A stretch of DNA of 64,000 nt from assembly GCA_947498775.1 (NCBI GenBank), contig CANMLL010000001.1:248001-312000 (forward strand), given 5' to 3'. Both the position numbers and the translations under genes were made by a program. Position 1 is the first letter of the stretch, and each line of letters starts with the position of its first letter. Below are positions 44,834 through 53,330 of the stretch, piece by piece. Source of the DNA: an uncultured Aquimarina sp. Its GTDB lineage: Bacteria > Bacteroidota > Bacteroidia > Flavobacteriales > Flavobacteriaceae. The notes under the pieces were generated by a model. It was not told the origin of the DNA and did not search any database. It saw nothing but the letters and a program-made list of their open reading frames with translations.

Positions 44834-45304
44834 TTAATTACGTGTTACCCCTTCTTCATATACATCCATTAATTCATGATTTCTAATCTTCTGGATTATA
44901 TATCTCAATTCATATCGCGTGCTACTAGGCTCTTCTTCGGGATCTTCATCGGGTAAGTACTGGGTGCTTCCAGCATTTTGTCCTACCATGGATTTTAAGA
45001 ACCAATATTCGACCGGCGATCTTCGGTTTACTATTTTTACTAATACTAAATCAGGATGGTTTCTTAAGAATTTTCTTCTAATACCAACTTTTCTTTCTTC
45101 ACTTACATTATTGTATACGATTTTGATCAAGAGATCTTCATAAAGATATCGATCGTCAAAGGGCATACCATAAGCATCCTCTCCATACATTCTAGAATTT
45201 GTAGTTTCAGATTTGCTTTTTAAATCGGTTTGCATTTCATCGGTTGAACAACTTGTGGATAGTAATAACACACTAATACTCACTAACAATTTTTGTGTTC
45301 TCAT
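44834..45304 (-). CDS. Uncharacterised lipoprotein, 156 aa
   Basis: A short lipoprotein with lipobox LLSTSC (Cys19), a low-complexity Ser/Lys linker (20-40) and a C-terminal region with no motif I recognise (DRYLYEDLLIKIVYNN, RRKFLRNHPDLVLVKIVNRRSPVEYWFLK, RYELRYIIQKI). The middle contains an acidic DEDPEEEP loop. It is divergent from the sigma factor gene and upstream of the CHAT gene, but a terminator separates it from CHAT. It may belong to the same accessory locus; function unknown. Confidence 0.75.
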   Translation of the reverse strand: MRTQKLLVSISVLLLSTSCSTDEMQTDLKSKSETTNSRMYGEDAYGMPFDDRYLYEDLLIKIVYNNVSEERKVGIRRKFLRNHPDLVLVKIVNRRSPVEYWFLKSMVGQNAGSTQYLPDEDPEEEPSSTRYELRYIIQKIRNHELMDVYEEGVTRN

Positions 45305-45518
45305 TATTTAATTTTTAGAGTTATTTTAATTGTAAGTCAAAACGACTTATAAATTAGTTCTCCTATTTGAAGAATCTTACCCGGTATATTTCTACTAAAA
45401 ACTACCAATTTTTTTCGAATTCTTGCCCAAGCTGTGAAATTTTATTTTAAAATGGTAGATTAGTGTGCCTTTTTAAGGTATTGCTTAGACACATTAATAT
45501 TTTCTATAATTCTTTAGA

Positions 45519-46091
45519 ATGCAAAACACTAAAAATGAGTTTTATTTAGACGGTTTGTTGTCGGGCGATGAGATTGTCATTGATCATATTTATAAAAAAG
45601 CCTTTCCGCAAGTGATTGCTTTTATTAAAAGAAATAAAGGAACTTATGAAGATGCCGAAGAAGTTTTTCAAGACGCATTATTTCAGTTAATTGCAAGATT
45701 AAAAGTTAGAAAATTTGAAATTAAATCAACGTTTGATGGATATTTGTTTACGGTATGTAAAAATTTATGGAGGAAAGAGTTAAATATTCGAAAAAAGAGG
45801 GTAAGAAATGATGGTATAGTAGAACTAGTGAGTGAAGAGAGTAAACATAGTTCATTTATTCTGGAACAGGAACGTTGGGAACTGTTTGAAGAAAAGATTC
45901 AGCAACTCTCAGAAAATTGTATGAAGCTCCTTAAAGAATATTTTAATAAAGTGCCATACGGTATAATTGTCAAAAAGTTTAATTATTCTTCTGAAAATGT
46001 TGCTTTTCAGAGGATTTTTAAATGTAAAAAACGACTTGCAAATCTAATTAAAAAAGATAGCAGATATAAAGACTACACTAATCATGGATGA
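45519..46091 (+). CDS. RNA polymerase sigma-70 family factor (ECF-like)
   Basis: A 190-residue alternative sigma factor. Region 2 spans about 20-100 (HIYKKAFPQVIAFIKRNKG, YEDAEEVFQDALFQLIARL, FDGYLFTVCKNLWRKELNIRKKR) and region 4 about 125-185 (LSENCMKLLKEYFNKVPYGIIVKKFNYSSENVAFQRIFKCKKRL). Region 3 is absent, as in ECF factors. The stop overlaps the start of the next gene by 8 bases; that gene encodes a one-helix membrane protein, the usual anti-sigma arrangement. It probably controls genes of this locus in response to an envelope signal. Which promoters it uses is not visible. Confidence 0.9.
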   Translation: MQNTKNEFYLDGLLSGDEIVIDHIYKKAFPQVIAFIKRNKGTYEDAEEVFQDALFQLIARLKVRKFEIKSTFDGYLFTVCKNLWRKELNIRKKRVRNDGIVELVSEESKHSSFILEQERWELFEEKIQQLSENCMKLLKEYFNKVPYGIIVKKFNYSSENVAFQRIFKCKKRLANLIKKDSRYKDYTNHG

Positions 46092-46884
46092 GGAAATATA
46101 TCATAAAATAGAAGCATATCTTGGAGGTGATATGGAACCTGAACAACGGGAGCAGTTTGAAGACAGGATGACCAAGGATATCGAATTGCAAAAAGAAGTA
46201 AGGCTGTTTAATGAAATCAACCATCATCTTAATACAAAAACTTGGTTGAACATAGAAAACCAAAATAATAAGAGCAAGGAACAGTTAGAAGATTACATCA
46301 AAAGTGAAGAGGCAATTGTATTGAAGAATACATTGCAAAGGGCATCAGAAAGATTCAAAAACTCAAATAGCAACGCTTCAAAAAAAAGATATTTCATTGG
46401 AGCCATTGCTGCTATATTTATTATAGGATTGATAAGTACAATTTTCTGGAATCAAAGCCCAAATGCCAATCTTTTGTATGATGAGTATTATACAGAAGAG
46501 GATTTACCATCGGTTGTTAAACGTGGATCAAAAGAGGAACAATTAACACAAGGAATTATAGCTTTCAAATCAAATGATTATGAAAAATCTTTATTCTCTT
46601 TTGAAAATTATTTAAAAGAAACCCAGGATAATGATCCGTTGATATATGCATACATTGGATTTTTGCACCTAGAAATGGGTGAAACCAACAAAGCAATCCT
46701 AAGCTTTGATATATTACTTGGTTCAGATTCTATAGATCGTTCAAAGGCACTTTGGTACAAAAGCTTAGCCTATTTAAAAGCTAATAGGCTTAAAGAATCA
46801 AAAGAAGTTTTAGAAATAATCATGAATGATTCTCTTAATTTTAACTATAAAAAAGCAGTCCAGCTCTATAAAGAACTAGACTGA
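46084..46884 (+). CDS. Anti-sigma-like membrane protein with TPR domain
   Basis: A 266-residue protein translationally coupled to the sigma factor. The N-terminal cytoplasmic part (1-95) begins EEIYHKIEAYLGGDMEPEQREQFEDRM, a pattern common in anti-sigma regulators (the 'YL-G-m--eE---FE--l' segment) without a zinc-binding HxxxCxxC. One membrane helix follows (about 102-122, GAIAAIFIIGLISTIF), then a periplasmic region with TPR-like repeats (about 150-260: QGIIAFKSNDYEKSLFSFENYL, PLIYAYIGFLHLEMGETNKAILSFD). It probably holds the sigma factor at the membrane and senses a periplasmic event through the TPRs. The role is inferred from gene order and layout. Confidence 0.8.
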   Translation: MDEEIYHKIEAYLGGDMEPEQREQFEDRMTKDIELQKEVRLFNEINHHLNTKTWLNIENQNNKSKEQLEDYIKSEEAIVLKNTLQRASERFKNSNSNASKKRYFIGAIAAIFIIGLISTIFWNQSPNANLLYDEYYTEEDLPSVVKRGSKEEQLTQGIIAFKSNDYEKSLFSFENYLKETQDNDPLIYAYIGFLHLEMGETNKAILSFDILLGSDSIDRSKALWYKSLAYLKANRLKESKEVLEIIMNDSLNFNYKKAVQLYKELD

Positions 46885-46896
46885 GTTATAATTTTT

Positions 46897-48486
46897 TTAC
46901 ACTTCCATCTTTTCACCATCTTCAGAAACTGCTTCTAATTGATTTTCGAGCATCATGCCGATAAAATGGAAAAATTCATCGTAGCTGTATTTTTTTGGAT
47001 ACGTGGCTCCATTGATCACAGAAGCAGGAGTATAGGGAATATGATTGTCTTTTGACCATTCTGATTGCTTGTGCAACACTTCAATATACATAGGATTATT
47101 TGTTGGGGTCTTGTATTTTTTAATCCATTTGCTGTAGGTTCTGTCGGCAAACCAGTTTGAGTACGCATCTACAAAACTTTCTGCATCTTGGTCATGGTAA
47201 ATCTCCATCAATCTAAGTGCAATTTGAGTAGGCTCGGCATTTTGATCATCTAGATTTACCCCAAGACGTATTACAATTTGTAATTTATCCCCCATAGTTT
47301 TTAAGATACGCGCATACGCTTCAAAGGCGTCTTTACAATATCCACACATCGGGTTGGTAAAACTAATGATCTTAAATTCTGATTTTGGATTACCCAAAAC
47401 TATTTCATTCTTAAATGTGGTGATATCAGAAACTTTTTCTGATACACTTAGTAAATGATCAAATATTTGCCCATCTCTTTTGAATTGATTTAGCTTCATG
47501 TTATCTGCTTTAAATTTTTTGTTCTCTGTTACTTTTTCTTTGGCAAAAAGATACATAGCCGTAAATAGCGAAGAAAGCATTAAGAATGCAGGTATTAGGT
47601 CAATTTCAAATATAAACGGTAGACTCCTGTATGCAATTACGGCTAATGCAATAGAAACTGCAGCAATAGTAAGACAGATAGCACACCATTTTTTTATAAT
47701 AAATCCTTGGGAGTAGATAGAATATATCACAAAAGGAACGCCTATTAGAGCGGGGATCAGTAAAATACTAGTATACCCAAAGAAAATTTGATATAGCGTT
47801 ATGGATCCAAAAAAAGCAATACCTGCATCGGCAAGTGAGAAACCTTTAAAGAGTTTTCCGCTATTATTATTAATTACATCCCCGCAATTAGAATTGCCTA
47901 CAGAAGTACAAAACTGGTGAATTGCCTGAGACTGTATCCCCAAACTTTCGCGAAGCGCAAAAAAGCTAAAAACCAAACCAGTAATCGAAACCACCAAGAA
48001 TAATGCTTGATCCAGACTCCATACCCGGTTAGCAAGAGCAAGAAGCACCCCTGCAGCCAATGTTATTGCCAAAAGTACTTGTATAAAAGATCTGTTGGGT
48101 GCAAAACCTTGTTTGGTATTATATTCAACAGCAATAACTTTGGGAACCCAAACCTCTTTAAACTGTTCAAAACTGAATTTTTTCTTGGATAAATTGGTAT
48201 GCTTGATTTCAATACTACTCTTTTTTTTAATAATCGATACAATCTCTTCCTGATTATCCTTTTTTATTAAGGATACAAAGCTCTCTGGGAGTTGATCCAG
48301 AGCTTCTATCGGTACTTCTACTGCAATATTATCAATATCAAAATAATCTAACGTATCAGTTATTGATTGAAAGCTTGGATAATTAGGGTGTATCTGAAGT
48401 TGAAGTTCGAGGTCTTTTTTGTCGTAATTGCTTATCCGATTTTGAATGAGGACAGTTTCAACAATTTTTTCGATAGTATTTTTCAT
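46897..48486 (-). CDS. C39-like/VKOR/thioredoxin fusion membrane protein
   Basis: A 529-residue protein. The N-terminal 120 residues resemble a C39 peptidase-like domain (HPNYPSFQSITDTLDYFDI...) but have no catalytic Cys. A VKOR-type four-helix membrane domain follows (about 145-320) with loop cysteines in HQFCTSVGNSNC and the redox pair CAIC in KKWCAICLT. After one more helix, a DsbA-like thioredoxin domain (about 365-515) carries CGYC in FTNPMCGYCKDAF and a cis-proline at YTPASVI. The layout fits a quinone-linked disulfide-forming enzyme in the periplasm. Fusions of this type occur near secreted peptide systems in Bacteroidota; the two-Cys micropeptide at 41531-41692 is a possible client, which is inference. 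Confidence 0.85.
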   Translation of the reverse strand: MKNTIEKIVETVLIQNRISNYDKKDLELQLQIHPNYPSFQSITDTLDYFDIDNIAVEVPIEALDQLPESFVSLIKKDNQEEIVSIIKKKSSIEIKHTNLSKKKFSFEQFKEVWVPKVIAVEYNTKQGFAPNRSFIQVLLAITLAAGVLLALANRVWSLDQALFLVVSITGLVFSFFALRESLGIQSQAIHQFCTSVGNSNCGDVINNNSGKLFKGFSLADAGIAFFGSITLYQIFFGYTSILLIPALIGVPFVIYSIYSQGFIIKKWCAICLTIAAVSIALAVIAYRSLPFIFEIDLIPAFLMLSSLFTAMYLFAKEKVTENKKFKADNMKLNQFKRDGQIFDHLLSVSEKVSDITTFKNEIVLGNPKSEFKIISFTNPMCGYCKDAFEAYARILKTMGDKLQIVIRLGVNLDDQNAEPTQIALRLMEIYHDQDAESFVDAYSNWFADRTYSKWIKKYKTPTNNPMYIEVLHKQSEWSKDNHIPYTPASVINGATYPKKYSYDEFFHFIGMMLENQLEAVSEDGEKMEV

Positions 48487-48624
48487 GTGTACTATTAAGA
48501 TGGTTTGTTGTGAATGTTACATAAAAGTTTAAACCACTTCCATAAATAACTTCTCTAAAATAAAAATTGAATATTCATAAATTTGATATTTTTTGTTAAT
48601 TTTTTTGGGACTACAATCTTTGAA

Positions 48625-48790
48625 CCCGTTTTATATGATAGAAAATCTATTTCATACTGAAACTACTTCAAATACAGTCGCTTCATTTAGTTTTTTAATG
48701 TAACCATACGATGCTATGACAAAATCAAGAAAACTACTGTATGTATTGTATTTTTAACCCTCATAACGAAGTTCTAATGCATAAACCTGG
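48625..48790. mobile_element. MITE-like non-coding element, copy 2 (diverged, 5-bp TSD)
   Basis: A 166-base element related end to end, in inverted orientation, to 18360-18526. One end reads CCCGTTTTATATGATAGAA and the other TTCTAATGCATAAACCTGG; the latter shares TTCTAATGCATAAA with copy 1, and TCATAACGAAG follows inward in both. TTGAA is directly repeated just outside both ends (48620-48624 and 48791-48795). The centre also keeps a match around GCTATGAC. No reading frame of note. The flanks within 48487-48901 hold nothing else except the promoter of the nuclease gene. Confidence 0.8.
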
Positions 48791-48873
48791 TTGAAGTGCT
48801 ATTTAGGTTCGTTTTCAAAACGATAATAGATAAAATAGAAATCACTTATACCGTTTTTTTACCCGCTAATTAA

Positions 48874-48881
48874 TACTTTTG
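48874..48881 (+). promoter_or_regulatory. Putative -7 promoter box of the nuclease gene
   Basis: TACTTTTG, an exact TAnnTTTG match, ends 21 bases before the TTG start at 48902. The tight spacing supports that unusual start codon, since no in-frame ATG occurs before the signal-anchor. Confidence 0.5.
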
Positions 48882-48901
48882 TCTCATTAAGAAATAATAG
48901 A

Positions 48902-49690
48902 TTGAAAAGAAAATATTTATATCCCGTATTACTTATTATAGTAACCATTGGCTTTTATTATATTGAAGAATATCAGGATGGTGATTGGTCAAGCTCAACA
49001 GAAGAATCAGCATTGAGCTTTTATTATTTGCCAACGTCTACAACGGGATCCATAATAATGCATAGCAATTATTCTTTGTCTTATTCTGAAAAACATGAAC
49101 AAGCAGAATGGGTAGCTTATGAGCTAAAAAAAGAACATTTGTCTGATAATGATTTTAAACGCCCATATTTTGAAAAAGATAAAAAAGTAAGATCATCTTC
49201 TGCTGATTGGCGCAATTATAAAAATTCGGGTTATGATCGTGGTCACCTATGCCCTGCAGGAGACAGAAAGTTTAGTTATGAGGCTTTTGAAGAAACTTTT
49301 TTGACCTCAAATGTTACTCCGCAAAACCATGAGTTTAATAGTGGTATCTGGAATAAACTAGAGCAAAAAGTGCGATATTGGGCCAGGAGCTATGATAGTG
49401 TTTATGTGGTGACGGGAGGGGTGTTGTCTCAGAATCTTAAATCAATTGGATACGAAGCAGTAACGGTGCCAAAGTACTTTTATAAAGTTATTCTGAAAGG
49501 AGGCTCTAAAAACCCTAAAATGATCGCGTTTTTAATGCCTCATCAAGACTCCAATGCCGCGTTAAAAGAATTTGTTGTTCCGGCAGATAAAATAGAACAA
49601 CTTACCGGAATTGATTTTTTCCCTTCTCTTGAAGATCAAGTAGAGGAAAAATTAGAAGCTTCTATAGTGACTAGCGGGTGGAAGTTTTAA
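48902..49690 (+). CDS. DNA/RNA non-specific endonuclease (secreted, NUC1 type)
   Basis: A 262-residue beta-beta-alpha-metal nuclease. A TTG start gives an N-terminal hydrophobic segment (about 5-21), a signal peptide or anchor. The catalytic motif DRGH is at 112-115 in YDRGHLCPAGD, His115 being the general base, and the metal-binding Asn lies in TPQNHEFNSGIWNKLE. It should cut DNA and RNA outside the cytoplasm, for nutrient use or defence. The upstream gap contains a MITE copy and a -7 promoter box; the stop is 9 bases from the convergent rodA stop. The start codon is the only uncertain point. Confidence 0.92.
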   Translation: MKRKYLYPVLLIIVTIGFYYIEEYQDGDWSSSTEESALSFYYLPTSTTGSIIMHSNYSLSYSEKHEQAEWVAYELKKEHLSDNDFKRPYFEKDKKVRSSSADWRNYKNSGYDRGHLCPAGDRKFSYEAFEETFLTSNVTPQNHEFNSGIWNKLEQKVRYWARSYDSVYVVTGGVLSQNLKSIGYEAVTVPKYFYKVILKGGSKNPKMIAFLMPHQDSNAALKEFVVPADKIEQLTGIDFFPSLEDQVEEKLEASIVTSGWKF

Positions 49691-49699
49691 GAATAATAC

Positions 49700-50953
49700 C
49701 TACCATTCATTCACTCGGTTCGAGTCAAGCTTGATAAAAATAAATAGCAAAATAGTGAATCCCCATAACCCAGATCCCCCGTAACTGAAGAACGGTAAAG
49801 GAATCCCGATAGTAGGGATCAAACCGGTAACCATACCAATATTTATAGCAAAATGAATAAACAAAATTCCAATAACACTATAGCCGTATACCCGACTGAA
49901 TTGTGTTTTCTGCCGTTCTGCCAGATGAATCAATCGAATCAATAGCAAAATGAATAAAATAATGACCATCGTAGCTCCCAGGAAGCCCCATTCTTCACCA
50001 ACAGTACTAAAAATGTAATCGGTATGTTGTTCAGGAACAAAACCTCCTTTGGTTTGTGTGCCTTCTTTAAAGCCTTTTCCGGTCCAGCTACCGCTTCCAA
50101 TAGCAATCTGACTTTGATTGGTGTTATATCCTATTCCTTTGGAATCTACTTCTTTTCCTAGGACAATATTAAATCTATCCCTATGTCTTTGCTCAAATAC
50201 ATTATTAAAAATGTAATTTACAGAGAAACAAAAACAGGTAATAACAATAAGGGCCAAAATAAATCTTGGATACTTAGGCTTTTGCTTCCTTTTTTTAATC
50301 AAATAAAAAATCATAATAGCAGCAATAGCAAGAACTACCCATAGTGGTTTGAAAAGTAGTATAAGTATGAATAAAGCAGCCGCCGAAACTCCTACAATAA
50401 GATAGATAGCAGCCAATCCTTCTCTATAAAGAGGAAAAAAGAATGCTGCATATACCAAAGCACTTCCTGGATCTGGTTGAGGTACAATAAGCAAAGCAGG
50501 TAGCGCAATAATTAAAAAGGCTCTTAATTGATGACTAATCAATTTGATATTGGTTTGCATGTCGCTTAAAAATTTGGCTAGTGCCAATGCAGTACACGCT
50601 TTTGCGAATTCTGAAGGCTGTAATCTAACAGGGCCAAATGCATACCAGGATGTTGCCCCAGAAATAGTTTTACCAAACACAAAAAGGCCTAAAAGTGATA
50701 GGATGGCTATGACGTAGATAAGTCCGGCAAATCGTTCATAAAATTTGACTTCTATAGCTTGAATGATGATGATAATTACAACACTCAATAAAATCCAGTA
50801 CCCTTGTTTTACATATACCTTCGAAAAGTCTGAAAGAGAGAAGGCTTCGCCTTCATAGGATGCAGAATAAATATTTCCCCAACCAAAACCCACAAGAGAT
50901 AAAAATAATAAAACCGTTAGCCAGTCAATAGCGGCAACACTAGATTTTGCCAT
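49700..50953 (-). CDS. rodA: Rod shape-determining protein RodA (peptidoglycan glycosyltransferase)
   Basis: A 417-residue SEDS-family glycosyltransferase with about ten membrane helices. Motifs include SGATSWYAFGPVRLQPSEFAK, PQPDPGSALVYAAFF with the catalytic Asp, GFKEGTQTKGGFVPEQHTDYIFSTVGEEWGFLG, and GIPLPFFSYGGSGLW. It polymerises glycan strands for cell elongation with the transpeptidase encoded directly upstream, whose stop shares one base with the rodA start. It is the last gene of the mre operon. Confidence 0.95.
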   Translation of the reverse strand: MAKSSVAAIDWLTVLLFLSLVGFGWGNIYSASYEGEAFSLSDFSKVYVKQGYWILLSVVIIIIIQAIEVKFYERFAGLIYVIAILSLLGLFVFGKTISGATSWYAFGPVRLQPSEFAKACTALALAKFLSDMQTNIKLISHQLRAFLIIALPALLIVPQPDPGSALVYAAFFFPLYREGLAAIYLIVGVSAAALFILILLFKPLWVVLAIAAIMIFYLIKKRKQKPKYPRFILALIVITCFCFSVNYIFNNVFEQRHRDRFNIVLGKEVDSKGIGYNTNQSQIAIGSGSWTGKGFKEGTQTKGGFVPEQHTDYIFSTVGEEWGFLGATMVIILFILLLIRLIHLAERQKTQFSRVYGYSVIGILFIHFAINIGMVTGLIPTIGIPLPFFSYGGSGLWGFTILLFIFIKLDSNRVNEW

Positions 50954-52824
50954 TATTGATTAATTTTAAAAGGTTCGCCACTATATGGTTTTGCATATTC
51001 TTCTTCCAGGCTATGCGATAAGACCCATTCTTCGAGATCGTTTCTGGAAATTACCCCTTTTAGGTATTTTTCTATCATAAGTGAGGCAATTCTCCCTGCA
51101 TATCGGGCACCCCAATATCCGTTTTCAACAAAAACTGCAAGTGCTATTTTGGGATCATCTTTTGGAGCAAAAGCCACAAATACAGAGTGATCTGTAAGTT
51201 GAGTTTTTACACCATTTATTTTTGTGAAGTTTTCTGCGGTTCCTGTTTTACCACAAATATCTATCCCTTTTACTTGTAAAAAACTTGCTGTACCTTTGGT
51301 ATATACCTCATACATTCCTTGAACTACAGGCTCAAAATGCTCTTTGTCTATAGTAGTTATTTTTGGTTTTGTATATTGTTCATTAGCAATGGGTTTGCCA
51401 TCTATGGCTTTTATCATATGTGGTGTAAAATAATGACCTCTATTGGCAATGGCAGCAGTCATATTGGCCAATTGAATTGGAGTGGCTAAAACTTCTCCTT
51501 GCCCTATTGCATTAGATAAGGTGGCAGATGCGTACCACTTATAAGTTGGGTATTGATATATTTTATTGTAATATTCAGAACTGGGAACCTTACCTCGTTT
51601 TCCTGTGGCCAGATCATTTCCCAAATACTTTCCTAGCCCAAAGCTTTGTACATGTTTTCTCCAGTTGTCTATTCCTTGTTGTGGAGTTTCATATTTTTCT
51701 ATAATCCTTCTGTATACAGTAGCAAAATAGGCATTACATGAATTGGCGATTCCCGGAATCATATTCAACGGACCTCTATGGGAGTGACATCCTAATTTTT
51801 GTCCTCTTTTTCCGTAGTAGTATCCCATTCTGCAAGAAACCTTTTCTTTGAGATCGATCACATCTTCCTGCAGCCCTATTAGTGCATTGATGGTCTTAAA
51901 AGGAGATCCCGGAGGATATTCTCCTATAATACCTCTATCAAAAAGTGGATTTGCAATAGTGTCATAAACAAGTTTGGTAAAGTTTGGAGATCTTTTTCTG
52001 CCGACCAGTAATTCTGGTTTATAAGTTGGTGCGGTAACCATTACCAGAATTTCACCTGTCGAAGGCTCTATTGCTACAATACCTCCTCGTTTATTTTTCA
52101 TAAGTGTTTGCCCATAGGCCTGTAGTCTTGCATCTATGGTAATGGTAAGGTCTTTTCCGTTTACCGGTAATGTATCAAACTTTCCATTTTTATAAGGACC
52201 AATATCTCGGTTAAATCTGTCTTTTTGGATTCTTTTTACACCTTTGATTCCTCTAAGTTCTTTTTCGTATATCTTTTCTACCCCATCTATCCCTATTAAA
52301 TCACCAGAAAGATAATAAGGGTCTTTTTTAATTAAAGCTTCATTCACCTCACCTATATATCCTAAAACATTGGCGGCATGTACGGTTTGATAATCTCTTA
52401 ATGAACGTTTTTGAATGTAAAAACCTTCAAATTTCCGCATTTTTTCTTGTAGATATGCATATTCGTCTTTGGTCAATTGTGGAATAACTATAGAAGGAAC
52501 CCTAGGAGAGTAAATTCTGGCTTTTACTAGTCGTTTTACAAGTTTATCCTTAGTGATATTCAGAATAGAACAAAACTCTAAAGTATCAAAAGGTTTTAAT
52601 TCTCTTGGAATTACCATCACATCATAAGACGGTTGATTGGCGACCATCAATCGAGCATTTCTATCATAGATAGCACCTCTTTGGGGGTAGTCATAAATCA
52701 CTTTTATAGCATTGTCTTCAGAGAGTGATGCAAATGAAGTGTTGTAAATCTGCAAGTAAAAAAGCCTTGCAATAAATACAATACCAGTGGTTATGATAAT
52801 GAGGTACAATAATAACTTTCTCAT
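50953..52824 (-). CDS. mrdA: Penicillin-binding protein 2 (elongation transpeptidase)
   Basis: A 623-residue class B PBP. One N-terminal membrane helix (about 5-24) is followed by the PBP dimerisation domain (about 45-215, RGAIYDRNARLMVANQPSYDVMVIP) and the transpeptidase domain (about 245-590). The active site motifs are SPFK (SxxK, in YPPGSPFKTINALIGL), SCN (in GIANSCNAYFATVYR) and KTGT (in CGKTGTAENF). It cross-links peptidoglycan during rod elongation, together with RodA. It overlaps mreD by 4 bases at its start. Confidence 0.95.
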   Translation of the reverse strand: MRKLLLYLIIITTGIVFIARLFYLQIYNTSFASLSEDNAIKVIYDYPQRGAIYDRNARLMVANQPSYDVMVIPRELKPFDTLEFCSILNITKDKLVKRLVKARIYSPRVPSIVIPQLTKDEYAYLQEKMRKFEGFYIQKRSLRDYQTVHAANVLGYIGEVNEALIKKDPYYLSGDLIGIDGVEKIYEKELRGIKGVKRIQKDRFNRDIGPYKNGKFDTLPVNGKDLTITIDARLQAYGQTLMKNKRGGIVAIEPSTGEILVMVTAPTYKPELLVGRKRSPNFTKLVYDTIANPLFDRGIIGEYPPGSPFKTINALIGLQEDVIDLKEKVSCRMGYYYGKRGQKLGCHSHRGPLNMIPGIANSCNAYFATVYRRIIEKYETPQQGIDNWRKHVQSFGLGKYLGNDLATGKRGKVPSSEYYNKIYQYPTYKWYASATLSNAIGQGEVLATPIQLANMTAAIANRGHYFTPHMIKAIDGKPIANEQYTKPKITTIDKEHFEPVVQGMYEVYTKGTASFLQVKGIDICGKTGTAENFTKINGVKTQLTDHSVFVAFAPKDDPKIALAVFVENGYWGARYAGRIASLMIEKYLKGVISRNDLEEWVLSHSLEEEYAKPYSGEPFKINQ

Positions 52825-53330
52825 GAATCGCTTTTTCTTCTAAATAATACTAAAACCAACATCGTGATTACAATAGTAAACAAACTGGAAAATAACGTTT
52901 TTTTAATGATTAATAGTATGTGAGAGAAGTTAAAAATTTCTAACGAAAAAAGTACAATATGATGTGTTAAAACCATTAAGGTTACATAGGCCAATTTTTC
53001 TCCAAAGCCAATGTTGCTCAATTTAACGGTTTGAAACTCATAACTGAGTCCAAATACAGATCGTAAAGCAACTGGACGAAAAAAGGCGATAACCAAGCAG
53101 GCAGATGCATGTACACCACCAGAATCTCCGAACATGTCTATAGTAAGACCCAAAACAAAACTTACAAATATGAAAAGGCTTTTATTGATATTTAAGGGGG
53201 CCAAAAGAATAAAAATGATATAAATATATGGATTTAGATCTCCCAAAAAATTAACATGATCAAGCACAAATACTTGTACTAGAATCAGGATAACAAACCT
53301 TGCGATATTTAATAGGGTATCTCTATTCAT
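52821..53330 (-). CDS. mreD: Rod shape-determining protein MreD
   Basis: A 169-residue hydrophobic protein with about five membrane helices (9-30, 33-50, 53-70, 75-95, 110-160). MreD sequences are poorly conserved; the call rests on size, topology and position between mreC and mrdA. It shares one base with the mreC stop and overlaps mrdA by 4 bases. It is part of the elongasome that links MreB to wall synthesis. Confidence 0.88.
   Translation of the reverse strand: MNRDTLLNIARFVILILVQVFVLDHVNFLGDLNPYIYIIFILLAPLNINKSLFIFVSFVLGLTIDMFGDSGGVHASACLVIAFFRPVALRSVFGLSYEFQTVKLSNIGFGEKLAYVTLMVLTHHIVLFSLEIFNFSHILLIIKKTLFSSLFTIVITMLVLVLFRRKSDS

Noticed and set aside
45333..45347. Small inverted repeat AAGTC/GACTT upstream of the sigma factor and lipoprotein genes
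   Set aside because: Only 5-bp arms; expected often by chance in AT-rich intergenic DNA.
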